Of a DNA stretch of 38,979 nt, positions 34,254 through 38,979 are shown piece by piece. This stretch comes from Bdellovibrionales bacterium (GTDB lineage Bacteria; Bdellovibrionota; Bdellovibrionia; Bdellovibrionales; UBA1609): NCBI GenBank assembly GCA_013216195.1, contig JABSOQ010000017.1, forward strand, positions 1-38,979, written 5' to 3'. Positions within the stretch are counted from its first letter, which is position 1. Each line of letters begins with the position of its first letter. Made by a program: the position numbers and the translations under genes. The notes under the pieces are model-generated. The model ran no database searches. It saw only the letters and a list, made by a program, of their open reading frames with translations, and was not told where the DNA came from.

Positions 34254-34322
34254 ATTTATAAGTCACATGACACCTAATCTCAGGAATGAAATAATTCAGG
34301 TGTTCTCAAAGGGGGAAGGTAA

Positions 34323-34958
34323 ATGAAGGCTGCTATCTTTGCACTCATATTGGTGTTTTCTCTAAGCTTACAGGCTGCAGAAACAGTTCGTGTTGTTTCA
34401 GTAAAAGGGCTTGTTTCTTACAATGGTGAGTATATCAAAAAGGGAGAGCAGCTAGAGCCGGGCCATTTGCTGGATGCTAGTGGCGAAAATTCTTTCGCGG
34501 TTATTGAGTATCCAGGCGGGCGAAAACTTCAGGTCAGATCTGGTCGAGCAAGAATCTATACAAGCACAGCAAAAGAGAGTCAGGTTGAGCTTATCGCTGG
34601 TAAACTTTTTGGCTGGTTTCTGCCTGCTAAAAAAGAGGCAAAAAGAAAGCCCTTTCGAATCAAGACCCGAGGGGTGACAGCAGGGGTGAGAGGAACAAAG
34701 TTCATGATCGAAGAAAAGCCAGAGAAAACCTACCTTTGCGTTTGCGAAGGTGAAGTTGCAATTCAAAAAGGTGAACAAGAAGTGGCGTTGAAGAAGGGGT
34801 TTGATCTGTGGGACAAAGCAGGGGCCTCTTCTCTCAAACAGCCCAAGTATGCCCAAACGCGCATGCTTCAAATGGTTGCTGATAGCGTGAAAGAAATGGG
34901 TGGCGAAACCGAGGCATATTGGCAGAGCAAAGACTGGCCAGGTGCAAAAGCCGAATAG
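34323..34958 (+). CDS. Exported FecR-domain protein
   Basis: The 211-residue protein has a signal peptide ('AIFALILVFSLSLQAAE') and a FecR domain. The domain has 'VSVKGLVSYNGEYIKKGEQLEPGHLLDA' at the start, 'FAVIEYPGGRKLQVRSGRARI', and the characteristic 'FRIKTRGVTAGVRGTKFMIE' followed by 'CVCEGEVAI'. There is no membrane helix for anti-sigma signalling, so it is more likely a periplasmic or surface FecR-type protein than a classical iron regulator. A GGGGGAAGG sequence precedes the ATG. Confidence 0.85.
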   Translation: MKAAIFALILVFSLSLQAAETVRVVSVKGLVSYNGEYIKKGEQLEPGHLLDASGENSFAVIEYPGGRKLQVRSGRARIYTSTAKESQVELIAGKLFGWFLPAKKEAKRKPFRIKTRGVTAGVRGTKFMIEEKPEKTYLCVCEGEVAIQKGEQEVALKKGFDLWDKAGASSLKQPKYAQTRMLQMVADSVKEMGGETEAYWQSKDWPGAKAE

Positions 34959-34990
34959 AACTTCACCCAATTAAAACCAGAGACAAGCTT

Positions 34991-35008
34991 AGGGCCATCA
35001 AAGGCCCT
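34991..35008. other. Hairpin between convergent genes
   Basis: A 6-bp stem (AGGGCC with GGCCCT) and a 6-nt loop lie between the fecR-domain gene and the convergent FBP-type gene. There is no good T run on either strand, so it is a weak terminator candidate only. Confidence 0.35.
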
Positions 35009-35013
35009 CTATT

Positions 35014-35436
35014 CTAAAGGATCTCTCGATTGATAAAATTGTGAATCTTTTGATTCAATCGAATTGTTTTTTCAGTTTTGTCTAAGGTCTCTCGCATATC
35101 GTGCACAGACGGCTTGTCTAATACATTCGATTTGCAACTAATGTCGCTACACAAGTACAACCCGACTCGCTTTCTTTTTGTTACAGCAGCTGTCATCAGA
35201 GCAACATCACTCGCAGGTCGAACAGCATGGCACCAATTGCACATCATCGGCACTGCCTCTGTGTTTTTGGTTCTTTCAAATGTCATAGCAAAGGGCCTGC
35301 CCGAGGCTTTGTCTTCAAGAACCAAAAAAGTTCTGTGGCCAGAGGGCTCTTTCCAGGCAAGGTAATCGACAACTGCCAGGGGAAACTTGATATCTGTTGG
35401 CACAATGACCTGATCTCGGTCGATGTCTCGAAACAA
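35014..35436 (-). CDS. FBP/FusB-like C-terminal treble-clef zinc-finger protein, natural start cut off by TAA
   Basis: The 140-residue open frame has the FBP_C zinc finger found in FusB-type elongation-factor-G-binding proteins: 'MMCNWCHAVRPASDVALMTA' and 'RVGLYLCSDISCKSNV' with four cysteines. It also has the upstream 'FPLAVVDYLAWKEPSGHRTFLVLED' part. The TTG at 35436 has no ribosome-binding site. In the same frame, an ATG at 35472 preceded by GGAGAGG reads 'MLRI', then TAA (35458-35460), then 'DQNALLDLFRD'. The natural gene thus probably spans 35014-35472 and carries a nonsense codon at position 5. Relatives bind EF-G or ribosomes; the role here is inferred. Confidence 0.75.
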   Translation of the reverse strand: MFRDIDRDQVIVPTDIKFPLAVVDYLAWKEPSGHRTFLVLEDKASGRPFAMTFERTKNTEAVPMMCNWCHAVRPASDVALMTAAVTKRKRVGLYLCSDISCKSNVLDKPSVHDMRETLDKTEKTIRLNQKIHNFINREIL

Positions 35437-35515
35437 ATCTAAAAGAGCGTTTTGGTCTTAAATCCGTAGCATAACCTCTCCTTTTGCGATGGCAGTCTAC
35501 CACACAAGAGTGCAT

Positions 35516-35545
35516 AACAAAACAAAGGCCCCCTTTACGGGAGCC
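35516..35545 (-). terminator. Rho-independent terminator of the telA operon
   Basis: On the minus strand, GGCTCCC-GTAAA-GGGGGCC forms a 7-bp stem with one G-T pair and is followed by TTTGTTTTGTT. It lies about 35 nt after the telA stop. Confidence 0.75.
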
Positions 35546-35580
35546 AAGTCACACTTTTAGCTCTCTTTCTAGCTGTCAGA

Positions 35581-36786
35581 TCAAAGAGACAAGGAGAGTT
35601 GTCCCTCGGCTCTAGAGCTCTCCTCCATTTTTTGAATCGATTCCTCGGCCTTCTCAGTGAGTTGATCCATTTCGATTATGGTTTCGGCCATATGTGGTAA
35701 GGCCTCAGATCTAAAGGTTGAGATGTCCTCTAAAGCGGTGTTGATGTCTAAAAATGCTTGTTTCAGCGTCTCGATGTCAAGCTGGCTCGAAGCGGCTCGC
35801 TTTTGAATCTCTGCGCCTTGTGTTTTTAGTCGCTCGGCTGTGCCTCCGATTAGGCTATTCGTAGTGTTGGTTAAGGCGTCGATTTTCTTTAGAACAATCT
35901 CTTGATTTGTCAGGGCTACAGCTACTGTGACTGCGACCTCTAATGCCGATACTGTAACATTCAGAGCTCGGTTGACTCCACGAATCAGCTCTCTGTTGTT
36001 TCTCATCAGAACTTCTGTCGCGAGAACCCCTTGTTGGTTGACCGCCAGTTGCTGCTGGAGATCCATGATTCTTTGTCTCAAAGGAAACAAAAGCTCCTCT
36101 TTGATAAACTTGTGTCTTGGGTCTTCTGAGCCGATGTCTCTCTCGAGGCGATAGCTCAGCTTCTGGTCCATCAATTGCCCAACTGTTATGGCCTTTTGAA
36201 GCTCGTGAGTACTTTCTCTCATTAACTTTTGGTCTTCATTGAGAGTTGTGTTGTCGCGAGTAAGTTCATCACGGCCTTTTTCAAGAGAATGAATAATGGC
36301 ATTGATAGCGGTTTGAGCAGATTCGTATTTGGAGAAGTACTTTTTCATAGGGGTGCCAATAAAAGGCAAAAAGCCAAGGGTTCGAGTCATCCAGCCTGGC
36401 TCAAAGTTGAACTTAGCAGGATCAAGAGATTCAACTTCAACTTTGAGGTCTATCAAGCTCTTGGCGACTCCGCCTCCGTCTTCGCTCTGCCTCGACATGT
36501 CTTTCAAAGGCTGTTTGAGCATTTGAGTTTGTTTTGCCGCTTTTCTTTGTATGGCAGAGCCGTAATCTTCAACTGCGTTCTTTCTCTCGCCAGTCTCGTC
36601 GTGATTGTCAGCAGTAAAGGCGATGATTTGGTCAACAAACTCTTCGGCCTTTTTTTCTAGAGTGTCGTCTTTATTCACTTCGGCAAGGTTGGCTGATGGT
36701 GGCTCGAGATTGAGGTCCATTTTTATCTGAGACTTATCTAGGGTCTTCAGTTTGGTCTGATCTGTACTATTGCCGTTTGTGCTCAT
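35581..36786 (-). CDS. TelA/KlaA family protein (toxic anion resistance)
   Basis: The 401-residue, highly helical and charged protein matches the TelA family. Its features are 'WMTRTLGFLPFIGTPMKKYFSKYESAQTAINAIIHSLEKGRDEL', in outline, then 'LQKAITVGQLMDQKL', 'ALNVTVSALEVAVTVAVALTNQEIVLKKI' and a C-terminal coiled coil ending 'EESIQKMEESSRAEG'. TelA proteins are linked to tellurite and colicin resistance and membrane-stress responses, but the biochemical role is unclear. A strong AGGAGG site precedes the ATG. It follows the rhomboid gene by 10 nt on the same strand. Confidence 0.93.
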   Translation of the reverse strand: MSTNGNSTDQTKLKTLDKSQIKMDLNLEPPSANLAEVNKDDTLEKKAEEFVDQIIAFTADNHDETGERKNAVEDYGSAIQRKAAKQTQMLKQPLKDMSRQSEDGGGVAKSLIDLKVEVESLDPAKFNFEPGWMTRTLGFLPFIGTPMKKYFSKYESAQTAINAIIHSLEKGRDELTRDNTTLNEDQKLMRESTHELQKAITVGQLMDQKLSYRLERDIGSEDPRHKFIKEELLFPLRQRIMDLQQQLAVNQQGVLATEVLMRNNRELIRGVNRALNVTVSALEVAVTVAVALTNQEIVLKKIDALTNTTNSLIGGTAERLKTQGAEIQKRAASSQLDIETLKQAFLDINTALEDISTFRSEALPHMAETIIEMDQLTEKAEESIQKMEESSRAEGQLSLSL

Positions 36787-36796
36787 TAAGATCCTC

Positions 36797-37354
36797 CTAG
36801 TGGTGAACCCGTTTACTATAAACTCTTGCGACGATTAAACCAGCAAAAAAACCAGCAACATGAGCTTGCCAGCTCACTCCGGGCTGAGATGGCAGTAAGC
36901 CAAACACAGCACCTCCATGCAGGAGGACCACAACTATTGAAAAGAAAATATTTTTGAAGCTACGACTCATCATACCCATAAAAATCATGAAACCTAGTAA
37001 GGCATAAGTGTATCCGCTGGCGCCGATTATAAGGGTTCGAGAGGGGCCAATAGCCCAAGTGAGTAACCCACTTAGTAAAATCAGAGCTGAGGTCAGTTGA
37101 AGAAAATGTTTGGCATAAGACAAACAAAACAGAATACCGATACTGGCTATCGCGAGACTGTTTGCGGTTATGTGTTGAAGGCTGCCATGTAGCCATGGCG
37201 AACAGACAACCCCAATTAAGCCAGTTTGGGAGCGGGGAACTATGCCGAGATAGGTTATGGGTGGTAAGACAAACTGGAGAGCAAAAGTCGCCCATATGGT
37301 AATTATGAGTAGGGCCAGCCTCTTGGTGCTTCTGAGAAGTTCATTCCATTGCAA
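36797..37354 (-). CDS. Rhomboid-family intramembrane serine protease
   Basis: The 185-residue protein has about six hydrophobic segments and the rhomboid catalytic set: 'HGSLQHITANS' (His56, Asn65), 'LIIGASGYTYALLG' with the nucleophile Ser113 in a GASG motif, and 'SWQAHVAGFFAGLIVAR' with His165. It is predicted to cut substrate helices within the inner membrane. A TTG start at 37354 was chosen (AGGGAG upstream). It sits between telA and the coiled-coil membrane protein, in what looks like one operon. Confidence 0.88.
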   Translation of the reverse strand: MQWNELLRSTKRLALLIITIWATFALQFVLPPITYLGIVPRSQTGLIGVVCSPWLHGSLQHITANSLAIASIGILFCLSYAKHFLQLTSALILLSGLLTWAIGPSRTLIIGASGYTYALLGFMIFMGMMSRSFKNIFFSIVVVLLHGGAVFGLLPSQPGVSWQAHVAGFFAGLIVARVYSKRVHH

Positions 37355-37367
37355 GTTGTATGGCTCC

Positions 37368-38180
37368 CTACTTTGCTGAGTACTTGTGCGCTCGGTCCGC
37401 GAGGGTCTTAAGTTGTAACATGATGTCCTCGAGGTCTTTCTTCTGATCTGTCGAATCTGTAACCACTTTGCTGATCTCGTCAGTCGTGTGCTGCAAAGAG
37501 CTCATGGCTTCGACGATGAGCTGATCAAGCCCAGTGGCCCTCTCCCAGAGACCGTTGAGTTTTGTTAAACGGGGCTCTTCGAATTTTTCGCCTGCCTTCT
37601 CGGCTTTTTTCTGCTGCTTTCTCAGCTTGTCTTCGTTGAAAACGGCAATTTGCTCCAGCACTTGTTGGAGCTCTAAGAAACTTGATGTTAAGGCCAAATA
37701 AAGATTTTCGCCGGCTTGCAGATACCTGCCGTAGGTCAACTCGCCCGGCTCAAACTTCGCTTTGAGTTGTGAAAGATATAGCTGATACTGCTTGTCAAAA
37801 GCTTCAATGTGTTCAACGCAAGCTTCAATAAACTCTTCTCTTGCGAAGCCCTCTTCGTATCTCAATTTGCTAATGGCTCTCTTCAGTTGTTTGAGTTCGA
37901 AGTGCTGGGCTGATTTTGTAGGTGAATGGTTCTCAATGTAGTGACCGCCCTGAATATAACGCACAAGTCCAAGTCCTGCCCCAGCGAAGGAGGCAGCGGC
38001 GCCGAGTGCAAGCACGGCAAATGAGCTCATCACAGTAAAACTGGCCACCATTATGCTAAGGCCAGTTACTGACAGGACTAGAGCCGAGGGGCCTATTTTT
38101 TGTACAAAACTAGTCGAGCTCATATGGCTGCTTGTGGGTTGAGAGTTGCCTCGGTTGGTGGGTAAGTTGCTGTTTGTCAT
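37368..38180 (-). CDS. Membrane-anchored coiled-coil protein of the telA operon (XpaC-like?)
   Basis: With the ATG at 38180, the protein has 270 residues (288 from the GTG at 38234). It has two adjacent membrane segments ('PSALVLSVTGLSIMVASF', 'VLALGAAASFAGAGLGLV') near residues 30-75. A long helical cytosolic part follows ('LSQLKAKFEPGELTYGRYL', 'EDIMLQLKTLADRAHKYS'). This layout and its position next to telA resemble XpaC-type proteins, but sequence recognition is weak. It is 13 nt upstream of the rhomboid gene and divergent from the SPFH gene. Confidence 0.65.
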   Translation of the reverse strand: MTNSNLPTNRGNSQPTSSHMSSTSFVQKIGPSALVLSVTGLSIMVASFTVMSSFAVLALGAAASFAGAGLGLVRYIQGGHYIENHSPTKSAQHFELKQLKRAISKLRYEEGFAREEFIEACVEHIEAFDKQYQLYLSQLKAKFEPGELTYGRYLQAGENLYLALTSSFLELQQVLEQIAVFNEDKLRKQQKKAEKAGEKFEEPRLTKLNGLWERATGLDQLIVEAMSSLQHTTDEISKVVTDSTDQKKDLEDIMLQLKTLADRAHKYSAK

Positions 38181-38288
38181 AAGTGACTTTGACCCTTTGG
38201 TTAAAAACTTGCCAGTCTCCTCTGAGAACGACACAATAGTTTTTCAAAATTACACGACCTCGATTCGCGGTGCAATGAAGGAGACCAC

Positions 38289-38979
38289 ATGGTTTTTGAT
38301 TTTCTAAAAAAGCAGTTTATTGACGTTATTCAATGGAACGAAGAAGAAGACGGTGTACTCGCATTTAAATACCCGATGATGGACAAAGAAATCCAGAATG
38401 GAGCTCAGCTTACAGTAAGAGAAACTCAGTTGGCTCTTTTTCTGAATGAAGGTGAATTGGCCGATGTTTTTGAGCCAGGTCTTCATACATTGAACACCAA
38501 CACTCTACCTCTTTTAACAAACTTAAAAAACTGGGACAAAGGTTTCGAATCGCCTTTTAAATCAGATGTGATCTTTTTTAGCACTCGTGAGCAGCTTGAT
38601 CTTCGCTGGGGCACAGCGAATCCGGTGACAATTCGAGACAAAGAGTTTGGAGCTATCCGGCTGCGAGCTCACGGCAGCTACACTTACAAAGTTAAGAACC
38701 CTAAAGTCTTTTTCAACAAGGTGAGTGGCACTCGCGACAAGTACTATGCCGAAGAGTTGAATGGTCAGATTCGAGCGATCATCACAACTTCGATGGCAGA
38801 TTTTTTTGGCAACTCAGATGTTGGTTTTGTCGACATGGCAGCTAACCAACTCGAGTTCTCAGAGAACCTACAAGGCTTTTTGCAAGATGAGTTCGACAAT
38901 TATGGGTTAGAGCTAGAAAAGTTTTTGGTACAAAGCATTTCATTGCCACAGGAACTTCAAGACAAACTCGATAAAAAAG
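38289..38979 (+). CDS. SPFH-domain/YdjI-like protein, 3' end outside window
   Basis: The frame starts with ATG at 38289 after AAGGAG and stays open to the window end (230 residues visible). The start 'MVFDFLKKQFIDVIQWNE' is followed by 'AFKYPMMDKEIQNGAQLTVRE', 'ALFLNEGELADVFEPGLHTL' and 'FGAIRLRAHGSYTYKVKNP'. These match the SPFH proteins related to B. subtilis YdjI (also annotated as 'virion core protein'), which often sit beside TelA/XpaC-type genes. Its function would be a membrane-stress scaffold. It is divergent from the telA operon. Confidence 0.88.
   Translation, partial: MVFDFLKKQFIDVIQWNEEEDGVLAFKYPMMDKEIQNGAQLTVRETQLALFLNEGELADVFEPGLHTLNTNTLPLLTNLKNWDKGFESPFKSDVIFFSTREQLDLRWGTANPVTIRDKEFGAIRLRAHGSYTYKVKNPKVFFNKVSGTRDKYYAEELNGQIRAIITTSMADFFGNSDVGFVDMAANQLEFSENLQGFLQDEFDNYGLELEKFLVQSISLPQELQDKLDKK

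Noticed and set aside
34452-34970. 172-codon open frame on the minus strand opposite the FecR-domain gene
   Set aside because: It is antisense to a clear signal-peptide/FecR gene and has no recognisable motifs; its composition is Phe/Cys/Leu-rich as expected for an antisense shadow.
36229-36660. 143-codon plus-strand frame opposite telA
   Set aside because: It lies fully inside a confidently recognised telA gene and shows no domain of its own.

Overview
The window looks like chromosomal DNA from a free-living Gram-negative bacterium. Many products carry lipoprotein, Sec or Tat signal peptides, and there is a murein endopeptidase-like protein, a possible outer-membrane barrel protein and a MoxR/DUF58 envelope module. 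Genes are dense, lie on both strands and use ATG, GTG and TTG starts. Gene content and style would fit Bdellovibrionota/Oligoflexia or a related deltaproteobacterial lineage, but this is a guess: no rRNA or other phylogenetic marker is present. I saw no tRNA or rRNA gene, CRISPR array, transposase or phage gene.

Layout. 1-6.0 kb: end of a slipin/SPFH gene, a uup-type ABC-F ATPase with a YheU-like partner, radD, and a sensor histidine kinase broken by a frameshift. 6.1-8.5 kb: three consecutive open frames (isochorismatase-like, APH-like kinase, dual-specificity phosphatase) that look like one three-domain protein interrupted by a 1-nt frameshift and an in-frame TAA. 8.5-18.4 kb: mostly metabolic and stress genes: DUF2461, an aminotransferase, gdhA, an iodotyrosine-deiodinase-like flavoprotein, a Tat-exported Csp-like copper-storage protein, a DUF985 cupin, a MepA-like peptidase, a PaaI-type thioesterase, an MBL-fold lipoprotein, ttcA and a secreted cupin. 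18.6-26.3 kb: a seven-gene, mostly overlapping operon (MoxR, DUF58, a large membrane protein with a TgpA-like outline but no transglutaminase core, two DUF4349-type proteins, a small lipoprotein sharing a C-terminal domain with the first of these, DUF4174). 26.3-32.7 kb: TIGR03643/DUF2805, membrane proteins, a katG with a lipoprotein signal, DUF808, secreted proteins and csaA. 32.7-35.4 kb: an AT-rich intergenic region with an 8-bp tandem repeat and inverted repeats, a TetR regulator with two near-identical palindromic operators and a co-transcribed membrane protein, a FecR-domain protein, and an FBP-type zinc-finger gene with a TAA at codon 5. 35.5-39 kb: a telA - rhomboid - membrane/coiled-coil operon divergent from a second SPFH gene that runs off the window.

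How the genes work together. The best candidate for an under-described system is the 18.6-26.3 kb operon. MoxR and DUF58 normally pair with a TgpA-like transglutaminase. Here the third protein keeps multi-pass N-terminal membrane segments and a C-terminal membrane anchor with a DUF4129-like tail, but a roughly 490-residue low-complexity and coiled-coil linker replaces the enzyme. It is followed by exported proteins built from two recurring domains, together and apart. The second candidate is the kinase/phosphatase/isochorismatase-like protein at 6.2-8.5 kb.

Caveat. Several reading frames are interrupted (histidine kinase; both junctions of the three-domain protein; FBP protein; possibly a remnant after the MBL gene). 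These could be true mutations or indel/substitution errors in the assembly; the sequence alone cannot decide.
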